From: Lentzea aerocolonigenes
GTDB lineage: Bacteria > Actinomycetota > Actinomycetes > Mycobacteriales > Pseudonocardiaceae
Length of the DNA stretch: 64,000 bases
NCBI RefSeq assembly: GCF_000974445.1
Contig: NZ_BBOJ01000018.1
Span: forward strand, 62,001-126,000
Direction of reading: 5' to 3'
Shown: positions 21,078 to 29,535 of the stretch, in pieces
Position numbering within the stretch: position 1 is the first letter of the stretch
How the letters are laid out: each line of letters begins with the position of its first letter
Position numbers and translations under genes: made by a program
The notes under the pieces: model-generated
Databases searched by the model: none
Told to the model about the DNA's origin: nothing
The model's input: the letters and a program-made list of their open reading frames with translations, nothing else

Positions 21078-24000
21078 ATGATGAGAACACTGCGACGTGC
21101 GGTCATTCTGACCGTTGGGGTCGCGCTTGCGGTGTCCGGTGCGGTCGCGCCGGTGAACGCGGCGCCGAGACCCGCGCTGCCCGTGCACCAGGGGGAGAAG
21201 GTCGCGAAGGACAAGCGCGGCCGCGTCCTGCTGGAGGTGCGGGGCAGCCGGCTCAAGGAAGCGGCGGCGGTGCTCGGGGGCGAGGTGACCGTGCAGCGGG
21301 ACGACCGCGCGCAGATCGCCGTGCCGGAGAACCGCGTGGCCGACCTGGTGAAGAACAAGTCCGTTGTGGACGTTCGCCGGCCGCAACGCGCTGTGCCCAT
21401 GGCGTTGTCCGAGGGTTTCGACGCCTCCGGTGCCCGGCAGTGGGTCACGGCGGGCAAGACCGGGCAGGACGTGAAGGTCGGCGTCATCGACGTCGGGTTC
21501 TCGCGTCTGGACGAGGCGAAGGGCGAGGGTGACATCCCCGCCGACGTGCAGGTCAACAACACCGGTTGTCACGACGCCACCAAGAACGAGGAGCACGGCA
21601 CGGCGGTCGCCGAGGTCGTGCACGACATGGCGCCGGGCGCGAAGCTCTTCCTCGCGTGCATCGACGGGCCGCTGGACTTCGGACCTGCCACGGACTGGTT
21701 GCGGCAGCAGGGTGTTCAGGTCATCACCGCCGCGATCGGGTTCCTGACCTCCGGGCGCGGTGACGGCACCGGTGAGCCCGGCAGCCCCGCCGACGTCGTG
21801 CGGCAGGCGCGTCAGGCCGGCGTGCTGTGGTCGGTCGCGGCCGGCAACCTCGGCCAGAACCACTTCAGCGGCAACGCCACCGACGCCAACGGTGACGGGT
21901 TCGTCGAGTTCAGCGGTTCGGCGCAGAACAACGGGTTCACGCTCGGCGCCGGCAAGACCGCCACGATCGGCCTGCGCTGGGACGCGTGGCCGAAGTCCAC
22001 GGAGGACCTGGACCTCTACGTCATGAAGAGCGCCCAGGCGCCGACCGGGCCGTCCGATCCGCAGATCATCGCGTCGTCGCTGAACAACCAGCGCGACGTC
22101 GTGGGCGGCGCCCTGCCGACCGAGGAGGTGACGTTCACCAACCCGACCACCAGCTCGCAGCCGTACTGGATCTACCTCAAGAACAACACGGCGAAGTTCA
22201 CCACCCGTCTCGACCTCTTCGCCGCGGTCCCTGACAACGATCACCCGCTCGGGTTCAACACCCCGGCCGGCAGCATCACCGAACCCGCGACCTCGCCGTA
22301 CGTGATCGCGGCCGGCTCCACCAACCCCGGCACCGGCGTCGTGCCGACCTACTCCGGCCGCGGTCCGACGATCGACGGCAGGACGAAGCCGGACATCATC
22401 GGGTTCGACAAGGTCACCACCACGATGTACGGCCAGGAGGGCTTCTACGGCACCTCCGCGGCGGCGGCGCACGTGGCGGGCGCGGCGGCGTTGTTCAAGG
22501 GCGCGTTCCCGGCGCTCGACGCCTCGCAGATCCAGACCGAGCTGCAGGCGCGGACCAACCCGCACAAGAACGACAACACGTGGGGCAGCGGCGTGCTGGC
22601 CATGGGATCGCCGAGCAACCCTCCGGCCACCACCGGCTCCGCCTACAACCCGTTGCAGACGTCGGTGCAGATCCAGGGCAGGACGTACGCGGCCAACGAG
22701 GTTTTCACGTTGCCGGTCCCGAACATCACCAACGACGCCACCGCCGTGGTGTTCAACCTGGCGGCGAAGACCGACGGGTCGTCCGAGGTGGAGAGCGGCA
22801 TGGACGTCTTCCCCACGGACCCGGCGTCGTCCACGTCCAAGGCCGCGACGGTGCGCGTGCGGCCGGGCGGTGGGTACGTGTCGACCCTGGTCGTCGCGAA
22901 GATCGGCCCTGACCGCGCCATCCGGTTGCGGGCGGGGGCGGGTCCGGTGAACGTCCAGCTCGACATGCTCGGCTACTTCAGCCCCACGGCGGGCTCGACG
23001 TACGTGGCGAGCCCGCAGCCCGTCCGCGTGCTCGACACCCGCGGCTACAACGGCAGCCCGCGCGCGACCAAGCTCGGTTCCGGCGAGGTGCAGCTCATCA
23101 AGGCCCGTGGTGCCAACGGCATTCCGGACAACGCCACCGCGGTCGTGGTGAACCTGACCGGCAGCGAGTCGACGACCGGCACCGGGTTCGGCCTCTACGC
23201 CCAGGACAACTCGGGCACCTCGCTCAACGTCGGCCGCAACGAACGCCGTTCCAACACCGCCATCGTCACGATCGGCGCGGACGGCAACTTCCGGCTGCGC
23301 AACGGCATCGGCCAGGTGCACGCGATGGTCGACATCCTCGGCTGGTTCGTCGCCGGTGGAGGGGGAGCGCGGTACGTGCCGCTGACCGAGGCGACCCGGA
23401 TCGCCGACACCGCCACGGGAACCGGCGGCCGCACCACCCCGCTGGGCCAGGGCGAGACCACCACGTTCCAGGTGACCGGCGCCGCGGGCATCCCGGCGAA
23501 CGCCACCTCGGCCGTGCTCATGCCGTCGGTGCAGGACGACCTGCTCGGCACCGAACTGTCGGTGGCACCGGCGGAGATCGGCACCTCGCCGGCCTCCGCG
23601 ATCACGACCAGGCAGCGGGAACGCCTGTCCACCACCGCGTTCACGCCGCTGGGCGCGAGCGGCAAGGTGGCCGTGCGCAACGAACGCGGCAGCTCGTTCG
23701 TCTCGCTCGACGCCCAGGGCTACTTCGTCGGCGGGGCACAGGTCGGTGGCGGCGACTGCGCCGCGCCGGTCAACGAACCCGGCTACACCAGCGCGTTCGA
23801 CGGCAGGCTCGAGTCGAACCTGGCGGGGTGGCGGACGGCGGGCACCAACCCGGTGCAGGCGAACGGGTGCGAGCTCATGACGAACTCGTCCCGTGACGTC
23901 ACCTGGTACGCCGCCCGCACGATGGGCATGGACTACACGGTGAAACTGGACTGGATGGTCACCAGCTCGACCGCGGAGTCCGGTGTGGTGGTGCTGTTCA

Positions 24001-25445
24001 ACGATCCGGGATCGGTGGCCACGGCGCCCGTGGACCGGGGTGTGCGGGTGCCGATCTCGTCGCTGTCGACGGGCGCGATCGAACCCGGCAAGAAGCAGGA
24101 CTTCGACGCCGCCAAGCCGGTGGGACAGTGGAACACCTTCGAGATCACCGTCGCGTTCAACACGGTGACCGTGGTGCTCAACGGCCAGCAGGTCAACCGC
24201 CACACGGTCACCGACCTGAACCGCGTGCACAACGACGGCTTCATCGGCCTGCAGAACTCGGGCAGCACCCCGGCCGTCAAGTTCCGCAACGTCAGGGTCA
24301 AGCGCAACACCGCCACGCGCAACGGTGAGATCGTCGGCGTCAACAACCGGTGCCTGGACGTTCCCGGGTACAGCACGTCCGCCGTGCAGCTGCAGATGTG
24401 GGACTGCAACGACTTCCCGAACCAGCGCTGGACGATGCTCGGCGACGGCCGCATCACCAACCTCGGCCGCTGCCTGGCGCTCGAGAACGGTGGCACGGCG
24501 GCGGGCACGGCGGTGACGTTCCAGGGCTGCAGCGCGGAGAACCTGATGCTGTGGGTGGCCCGCCCGGACGGCGCGATCGTCAGCGTCCGCTCGGGCAAGT
24601 GCCTCACGCCCGCCAACACCAACGCCGGCGCGTCGTTGAAGATCCAGGACTGCACGGGCGCCGCGACCCAGGTGTGGCGGATTCCGGACCAGCACGGTCA
24701 GTGGGGCGCGTTCTACGGCCTCGCCGGCAAGTGCCTGGACATCCACAACAACGACGCGAACAACAAGAAGGTCCAGCCGTGGGACTGCAACGCCGGGGCT
24801 GCCCAGTGGTGGAGCATCGTCGGCGACGGCCGGATCGCGTCGTCGGGCCGCTGCCTGGACCAGACGAACGGCGCGGTGTCGCTTCAGGACTGCAACGGCT
24901 CCCGCAACCAGAAGTGGACCGCCCGGCCTGACGGAACCGTGCTGAACGAGGCTTCGAACCGCTGCCTCACGGCCGCGTCCGCCACCAACGGCGCCGCCTA
25001 CACCGTGCAGGACTGCACGCGCACCCCGTTGCAACTCTGGAGGTTCAGTGCCACGGCCCTGTGGATCGGAGTCCTGGAAGGGATCGGCGGCAAGTGCGCC
25101 GACGTCAAGGGTGAGAACCCGGCCAACGGAATCATCTGGCTGTGGACGTGTTTCGGCCCGCCCGGCGAGACCTACGGGGGCATGCCCGACGGCGACCTCC
25201 GCACCATGGGTGTGTGCACCGACGTCGGTGCTCTCACCAACGGCACCGCGGTCGGCGTCGCCAACTGCCACGGCGGCCTGAGCCAGCAGTGGTCGGTCCG
25301 CTCGGATGCCACCATCGTCAACGTCGAGTCCGGCCGATGCATGGACGTGGAGGCGGGGAACACGGCTGACGGCACGAAGATCCAGCTGTGGGACTGCGTC
25401 GGCACCCCGCAGCAACGGTGGTCGGTTCCGCTGAGCGCGAGCTGA
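21078..25445 (+). CDS. secreted S8 subtilisin-like protease with DUF1080-like domain and three ricin-B lectin domains
   Basis: The start is set at ATG 21078 (21081 equally possible) because AGGA at 21064-21067 suits it; ATG 21069 is too close to that site. About 1455 residues with a Sec signal (TLRRAVILTVGVALAVSGAV). The catalytic triad is Asp in VGVIDVGF (about 137), His in EEHGTAVAEVVHDMAPGA (about 173) and Ser in YGTSAAAAHVAGAAA (about 458), with the oxyanion Asn in AAGNLGQ (about 256). Three repeats of about 120 residues ending LDMLGYF, VDILGWF and LDAQGYF follow (about 525-890), then a DUF1080-like jelly roll (about 898-1078) and three ricin-B domains with QxW repeats (about 1083-1200, 1213-1323, 1333-1454). 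It begins about 12 bases after the immunity gene and may mature the RHS toxin. Confidence 0.9.
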   Translation: MMRTLRRAVILTVGVALAVSGAVAPVNAAPRPALPVHQGEKVAKDKRGRVLLEVRGSRLKEAAAVLGGEVTVQRDDRAQIAVPENRVADLVKNKSVVDVRRPQRAVPMALSEGFDASGARQWVTAGKTGQDVKVGVIDVGFSRLDEAKGEGDIPADVQVNNTGCHDATKNEEHGTAVAEVVHDMAPGAKLFLACIDGPLDFGPATDWLRQQGVQVITAAIGFLTSGRGDGTGEPGSPADVVRQARQAGVLWSVAAGNLGQNHFSGNATDANGDGFVEFSGSAQNNGFTLGAGKTATIGLRWDAWPKSTEDLDLYVMKSAQAPTGPSDPQIIASSLNNQRDVVGGALPTEEVTFTNPTTSSQPYWIYLKNNTAKFTTRLDLFAAVPDNDHPLGFNTPAGSITEPATSPYVIAAGSTNPGTGVVPTYSGRGPTIDGRTKPDIIGFDKVTTTMYGQEGFYGTSAAAAHVAGAAALFKGAFPALDASQIQTELQARTNPHKNDNTWGSGVLAMGSPSNPPATTGSAYNPLQTSVQIQGRTYAANEVFTLPVPNITNDATAVVFNLAAKTDGSSEVESGMDVFPTDPASSTSKAATVRVRPGGGYVSTLVVAKIGPDRAIRLRAGAGPVNVQLDMLGYFSPTAGSTYVASPQPVRVLDTRGYNGSPRATKLGSGEVQLIKARGANGIPDNATAVVVNLTGSESTTGTGFGLYAQDNSGTSLNVGRNERRSNTAIVTIGADGNFRLRNGIGQVHAMVDILGWFVAGGGGARYVPLTEATRIADTATGTGGRTTPLGQGETTTFQVTGAAGIPANATSAVLMPSVQDDLLGTELSVAPAEIGTSPASAITTRQRERLSTTAFTPLGASGKVAVRNERGSSFVSLDAQGYFVGGAQVGGGDCAAPVNEPGYTSAFDGRLESNLAGWRTAGTNPVQANGCELMTNSSRDVTWYAARTMGMDYTVKLDWMVTSSTAESGVVVLFNDPGSVATAPVDRGVRVPISSLSTGAIEPGKKQDFDAAKPVGQWNTFEITVAFNTVTVVLNGQQVNRHTVTDLNRVHNDGFIGLQNSGSTPAVKFRNVRVKRNTATRNGEIVGVNNRCLDVPGYSTSAVQLQMWDCNDFPNQRWTMLGDGRITNLGRCLALENGGTAAGTAVTFQGCSAENLMLWVARPDGAIVSVRSGKCLTPANTNAGASLKIQDCTGAATQVWRIPDQHGQWGAFYGLAGKCLDIHNNDANNKKVQPWDCNAGAAQWWSIVGDGRIASSGRCLDQTNGAVSLQDCNGSRNQKWTARPDGTVLNEASNRCLTAASATNGAAYTVQDCTRTPLQLWRFSATALWIGVLEGIGGKCADVKGENPANGIIWLWTCFGPPGETYGGMPDGDLRTMGVCTDVGALTNGTAVGVANCHGGLSQQWSVRSDATIVNVESGRCMDVEAGNTADGTKIQLWDCVGTPQQRWSVPLSAS

Positions 25446-25452
25446 TCACCGG

Positions 25453-25490
25453 CGTGGGAGGCGGGCCAAACCCCAGGCCCGCCTCCCACG
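25453..25490. terminator. strong bidirectional hairpin terminator
   Basis: CGTGGGAGGCGGGCC (25453-25467) and GGCCCGCCTCCCACG (25476-25490) form a perfect 15-bp stem with an 8-base loop, between the convergent subtilase and M28 peptidase genes. It can end transcription from both sides. Confidence 0.88.
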
Positions 25491-25495
25491 TTCCG

Positions 25496-25537
25496 CTACT
25501 TCTGGCAGACGAGGTTCGGCTACCTCTGGCAGGCGAG
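25496..25537 (-). repeat. 24-bp-period duplication of the M28 peptidase gene 3-prime end
   Basis: On the plus strand, CTACCTCTGGCAGGCGAG (25520-25537), which contains the gene's own stop codon, recurs at 25496-25513 as CTACTTCTGGCAGACGAG with 2 mismatches. The offset of 24 bases keeps the reading frame, so the second copy would also end in the same peptide and a TAG. It lies between the gene and its terminator. Confidence 0.75.
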
Positions 25538-26839
25538 CCGGTACGCGGCCGAGCCGATCAGCTCCAGCGACACCTGGAGGCGTTCCGGACTGATGTTGTC
25601 CCGGATCGTGTCCTCCGGCGTGTGGTAGATCGGTTCCAGCTGCGCCGGCCCGCCCTCACCACGCCAGCTGAAGTTGGCCGACGCCATACCCTTCTCGTGG
25701 AACGGCACGTGATCGCTGGACCCGCGCGCCACCGGTCCGTGCACCCGCGGGTCGTACCCGAGCCGTTGCGCCGCGGCGCGCACGGCGGCGGTCGTGGCGT
25801 TGTCGGCGCCGTCCACCGACAGCAGCCAGTACGCCGTCGCCGGGTCGTGGCTCGTGGCGACCATGTCGTTCTGGAAGACGCCCTTGATCCGGGCGATCTC
25901 CTCGGCCGCGAGCTGCGAGACGTAGTGCCGCGACCCGAGCAGACCCTGCTCCTCCGATCCCCACAACGCGAACCGGATCGCCTTGTGCGTCGGCAGGTAG
26001 CGCAACACCCGCGCGAGTTCCAGGCACAGCACCGTGCCGCTGCCGTCGTCGTTGGCGCCAGGTGATCCGGGCACGCTGTCGTAGTGCGCGGTCACCATGA
26101 CAACCCCGTTGTCCCGCCACGGAAAGGTCGCCGGTCGTTCCGCGATCACGTTGTAGGACGTGAGGTTCGGGTGGTGCGTGGTGCTGATCGTCAGCTCGCC
26201 GGACCCCTGCGCGCGCAGCTTTTCGGTGTGCACCTGGGCGAGTCCGATGACCGGCACGGCGACGTTCCGGTCGAGGGTGGGGGAGAACGCGCTGGACTTG
26301 CTAGCCGTCGCGGAGACGCGGCCGAGGATCACGGCCACGGCGCCGCGCTCGATCGCCGCGTGCGTCGGCGCGGGGCCGGCCGGAGCGTTGACGTAGAACG
26401 CGATCTTGCCGGTGAGGTCAGGCAGCTGACCGTCGGTGACCTCGACGAACGGTGCCTTGACCGTGACGCCGAGCGCCCCGAACCGCGAGGCGCCTGCCTG
26501 CCACTGGCCGTTGATCTCGGCGAGGTACTTGTCCGGCACGGTGAACGGCTGGGTCGTCACCTGGTACCGCAACGCCTTGAGCTCGCGCACGAGGTAGTCG
26601 CGTGCCCGGTGCTCGGACTCGGTGCCGCCGATCCGCGGGCCGATCCTGTCGCTCAGCACCTTGAGGTGTTCCAGCGCCTTGCGGGCGCGGACCCGTGCCA
26701 CGACTGGGAAGTCGCCGAGGCCCAGGTCGGGCACGTGCGAGGCACCCGGCTTCTGCCCGGTGGCCGCTCGTGCGCTCGCGGGGTTGGCGACCACGGCGGC
26801 TACTCCGGCCGCTGCGGCGAGGAAGTGACGTCTGCGCAT
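25520..26839 (-). CDS. secreted M28 family zinc aminopeptidase
   Basis: 439 residues from the ATG whose A is 26839, chosen because GGGGGA lies 5 bases upstream; an ATG at 26851 would put a ribosome site directly against the start. The leader is MRRRHFLAAAAGVAAVVANP, with Tat-like arginines. A PA-like insert occupies about 115-230. Zinc ligands and catalytic residues of M28 are visible: AHYDSVPGSPGANDDGSGT (His/Asp, about 265-285), WGSEEQGLLGSRHY (catalytic Glu pair, about 312), SVDGAD (Asp) and SSDHVPFHEKG (His). The family removes N-terminal residues from peptides outside the cell. It faces the subtilase gene across a shared terminator, and the two secreted peptidases could act in sequence. 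Confidence 0.9.
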   Translation of the reverse strand: MRRRHFLAAAAGVAAVVANPASARAATGQKPGASHVPDLGLGDFPVVARVRARKALEHLKVLSDRIGPRIGGTESEHRARDYLVRELKALRYQVTTQPFTVPDKYLAEINGQWQAGASRFGALGVTVKAPFVEVTDGQLPDLTGKIAFYVNAPAGPAPTHAAIERGAVAVILGRVSATASKSSAFSPTLDRNVAVPVIGLAQVHTEKLRAQGSGELTISTTHHPNLTSYNVIAERPATFPWRDNGVVMVTAHYDSVPGSPGANDDGSGTVLCLELARVLRYLPTHKAIRFALWGSEEQGLLGSRHYVSQLAAEEIARIKGVFQNDMVATSHDPATAYWLLSVDGADNATTAAVRAAAQRLGYDPRVHGPVARGSSDHVPFHEKGMASANFSWRGEGGPAQLEPIYHTPEDTIRDNISPERLQVSLELIGSAAYRLACQR

Positions 26840-27014
26840 TTCGTCCCCCATCTCCGGATCTCGTTCGAACGTAGGCAGGCTTGGTGGGGCGGGACAACCG
26901 ACTAGTGGTTGGTTCCGGGCCCTGGGGTTGACGGCACGGCTTCGCCGACCCGGCACATGCCCTCCTTCGTCGGGCGTGTGCCGGACCGAATTTCTGTGGT
27001 CGCCTTGCGGGGGT

Positions 27015-27145
27015 GGTTGCGGGGCGTGGTCCAGTGCCGTGCAGTGGCTGCCGGTTGCGGTGGTGGTCCTTGGGTGCGGGTTGCGGGGCGTGGTCGAGTG
27101 CCGTGCGATGGCCGCAGGTTGCGTGGTGGTTCTTTGGTGTGGGTT
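27015..27145 (-). repeat. 64-bp tandem repeat downstream of the DUF222-HNH gene
   Basis: GGTTGCGGGGCGTGGT begins units at 27015 and 27079 (64 bases apart), and a partial further unit (AGGTTGCGTGGTGG) begins near 27116. The unit includes GAGTGCCGTGC and CGCAACC-type blocks. Together with a short flank this accounts for the roughly 315 bases between the M28 start (26839) and the HNH stop (27154); no gene is supported there. Confidence 0.8.
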
Positions 27146-27153
27146 GTGAATTT

Positions 27154-28284
27154 TCAGAATGGTGGTGGGTCGCCCAGTACCGGTTCGGGTTGGCGTTCGT
27201 AGGTTTTTCCTGCGGGGCTGCGGAAGCAGAACCTGCCGGGTTTCGGTTGGCTCACCTGCCAGGCCGTGCGGTGTTTGACGCGGTGGTGTCTGCGGCAGAA
27301 CGCCCCCAGGTTCGCCGCCGAGGTGGAGCCACGTGGGAACGGGACCGTGTGATCCAGATCCGACTCGTGTGACGGGCGCATGCACCCCGGGAAGCGGCAG
27401 GTCCGATCCCGCGTCCACACGAAGCGACGCAACGCCGCGGGCGGGCGATACGTGCTCGTGCCGAACTCCAGGGCCTCACCGGTAGCCGGGTCAGTCAGCA
27501 GCCGCCGCCACGTCGCGTCCCCGGCCAGGTCACGCGCCAGCTCGGCGGTGATCGGGCCGTAGCCCGCCAACTCGCCCGGCTGCGAAGAAAGGCCCAGCAG
27601 GGTCGCGGCTGAGACGGTCACGTACAGCTCCACCTTCACGGCGCTGGTCTTGTCCGGCGTGGCGAGCAGCAGGTCGGCGAACACGTCCGCGCGGACCTGG
27701 TCCAGCGTGCGCGGATCGGACGGCGTGTGCGCCTGACGCGCGATCGCGTCGACCCGCGCCGAGCACGCCGCCGCCAGCTGCGCGGGCAGGAACGCCCAGA
27801 TCCGCGCCATGTCGTCCTCGACCGAGTCCAGGCCCGTGCAACGCTGCTTGCGGCGCTCCCGCGCCCGTTCCTCGTGGCCCGCGGGGTCGACCTTCATCAC
27901 CACGCGGCGCGTGAGCTGCCGCATCTGGGCGCCGGTCTGGCCCGCGGCCTTGGCCAGCACGCGGGCCTCCACTTCCGCGGCGAGGTCGGCTGAGAGCGGC
28001 ATCGTCTGGTCGTGCAGCACGCGGGCCTTGTAGAAGTCGATCTCCCCCTTCTCCAGGGCATCGAGCGTCTGCGGCAGCCTGGACGCCAGGTCCAGCGCCA
28101 GCGCGATCTGGTCGGTGGTCCAGCGCGACGTCCACCGCATCGCCGCCGCGATCTCGGCGTCGAAGAACTCCTCGCCCTCACACGCGATCGCGTACTCCGC
28201 GAGCACACGCAACGACTGCGCCTGGTGATAGGCGATCTGTTTGTGGTGATAATCGAGAGCATCGAGGACCTCGACCGCTTCCAT
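27154..28284 (-). CDS. DUF222-HNH endonuclease domain protein (REP13E12-like)
   Basis: 376 residues from ATG 28284 (MEAVEVLDALDYHHKQ); an upstream TTG at 28317 is in frame but lacks a ribosome site. The long N-terminal helical DUF222 region (about 10-270) is followed by an HNH nuclease module with zinc-type cysteines: FVWTRDRTCRFPGC, SHESDLDHTVPFPRGSTSA, NLGAFCRRHHRVKH (about 310-355). These proteins are multicopy in many actinobacteria and are often viewed as mobile or repeat-associated. The C-terminus GRFCFRSPAGKTYERQP is typical. Whether it still cuts DNA or moves is unknown; tandem repeats lie directly downstream. No inverted repeats bounding an element were found by eye. Confidence 0.88.
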   Translation of the reverse strand: MEAVEVLDALDYHHKQIAYHQAQSLRVLAEYAIACEGEEFFDAEIAAAMRWTSRWTTDQIALALDLASRLPQTLDALEKGEIDFYKARVLHDQTMPLSADLAAEVEARVLAKAAGQTGAQMRQLTRRVVMKVDPAGHEERARERRKQRCTGLDSVEDDMARIWAFLPAQLAAACSARVDAIARQAHTPSDPRTLDQVRADVFADLLLATPDKTSAVKVELYVTVSAATLLGLSSQPGELAGYGPITAELARDLAGDATWRRLLTDPATGEALEFGTSTYRPPAALRRFVWTRDRTCRFPGCMRPSHESDLDHTVPFPRGSTSAANLGAFCRRHHRVKHRTAWQVSQPKPGRFCFRSPAGKTYERQPEPVLGDPPPF

Positions 28285-28368
28285 GCCCCCAATCTTATTC
28301 GTGATCAAAAACCGCAAAGGGGGCTCAGGGCCTCACGATCGAGTGAAAGTGCTGCCCTGGCAACCAAC

Positions 28369-29367
28369 TCAGTGGCCGGCGTTCACGGCGGCGTGTTCCA
28401 GCACGAGGTCCTCGACCTGCCTGCGCGCGTCCGAACGGGCCTTCTCGACGCACGCCATCAGGTGCGTGGAGAGCACCTCCGGTTCGAGATCGCGCACCGC
28501 CGGGCTGAACGAAACCCCTGTCGTGACACCGTTCGAGTCGACGGTGACGGTGACGCCGCCGCGCGACGCCTCGCCGTTGACGGCCGCGAGCAGTCGTACG
28601 AGCTCGTGGTAGCGCTCCTCGGTGGCGTCGCGACCCTCTTCCCACCAAGCGAGTCGGCGGCGCAGCAACGCCTGGGCGGTGGCCGGGTCGGACACCGGGA
28701 CAGTCCACGCGCCGGACGTGGTGTGCAGCACGATCGCGTTCGCCTGCGCCGTCACGCGCTGGATCCTGGCGAACGTGACTCCGGCGTCGATGCGTCCGCC
28801 CTGCCGCGTGGTCCAGTCGACGCGGTCGCTGCCGATCACCACGCGCGAGCCGTGCCCGTCCAGGACGAGCGGGAACGCGGTCGAGCCGAGTTCGAGGACG
28901 GGCGCCGAGAGCAGTGAGCGGTGGGCCAGCCGGGCCAGTGAGCAGGCCGAGCCCGCGCCGAGAACTCCGGCCGCGCACAACGCCTTCACCGCGATGGCCG
29001 CGCCGGGGCTGAGTCGCAACGCTATGCCCGCGCCCGGCAGCACGCCGAGCACGAGCTGCGTGCCGGTCATCAGGGTGGTGGCGGGCAACCACGAGTGCGG
29101 GTCGCTCAACCCGTTGCGGCGCAACCAGGACAGCAACGCCCACGCGCACGCTGCCGCCGCCACGGCCGGAATCGCCGACCACCACGGCATGATCCGCTGC
29201 CCGGCCGAGGTCATGCCGGCGAGCACGACGCAGACCAGGCCGATCGCGACCGGCAGCACGCCGGTCGACAGCAGGAGCAACGTCCTGGTGCGCCGCCATC
29301 GAGTGGCGAGAGCCCGCACGACCTCGGGATCGTTGATCAGAGGGATGGCGTGGGGTATGAGTGTCAT
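28369..29367 (-). CDS. membrane protein with PH-like and C-terminal YbaB-like domains
   Basis: 332 residues from ATG 29367, preceded by GAGGGG 8 bases upstream. Four hydrophobic segments are visible at roughly 28-50, 60-78, 92-112 and 118-140. A soluble strand-rich region follows (about 155-240, FPLVLDGHGSRVVIGSDRVD), resembling bacterial PH-like modules found after membrane helices. The last about 60 residues (GVTVTVDSNGVTTGVSFSP, then an acidic/basic helix) resemble the YbaB/EbfC nucleoid-associated fold seen in ESX-linked actinobacterial proteins. No ESX gene is nearby. The combination is unusual, so function is not assigned. It stands alone between the HNH and PepSY genes. Confidence 0.65.
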   Translation of the reverse strand: MTLIPHAIPLINDPEVVRALATRWRRTRTLLLLSTGVLPVAIGLVCVVLAGMTSAGQRIMPWWSAIPAVAAAACAWALLSWLRRNGLSDPHSWLPATTLMTGTQLVLGVLPGAGIALRLSPGAAIAVKALCAAGVLGAGSACSLARLAHRSLLSAPVLELGSTAFPLVLDGHGSRVVIGSDRVDWTTRQGGRIDAGVTFARIQRVTAQANAIVLHTTSGAWTVPVSDPATAQALLRRRLAWWEEGRDATEERYHELVRLLAAVNGEASRGGVTVTVDSNGVTTGVSFSPAVRDLEPEVLSTHLMACVEKARSDARRQVEDLVLEHAAVNAGH

Positions 29368-29535
29368 CGGCGCGCCCCTCGTCAGCTCACCGCCGTCACG
29401 CGATGTGACGTGCGGGCCGACCAGGCTTCCCGGCGCACCTGGGCGCAAATATGCCGTAAATGTCCTGATCAAGCAAGCCTTGTCCACAGTGGACGGTGGC
29501 GGCGATGGTCAGGTCGCCACCACCGGTCCGTTGTG

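Noticed and set aside
21030-25415. Very long open frame on the minus strand (over 1400 codons) opposite the subtilase gene
   Set aside because: It is rich in Arg, Val and Gly with no domain pattern, no ribosome site and exactly mirrors a well-supported plus-strand gene; high GC produces such frames. The same holds for those at 17036-20689, 13037-16714 and 765-3578.
25538-27418. Minus-strand frame joining the M28 peptidase with sequence antisense or out of frame to the HNH gene
   Set aside because: It runs through the 64-bp repeats and is only fortuitously open; the Tat-like leader and ribosome site place the true start at 26839.
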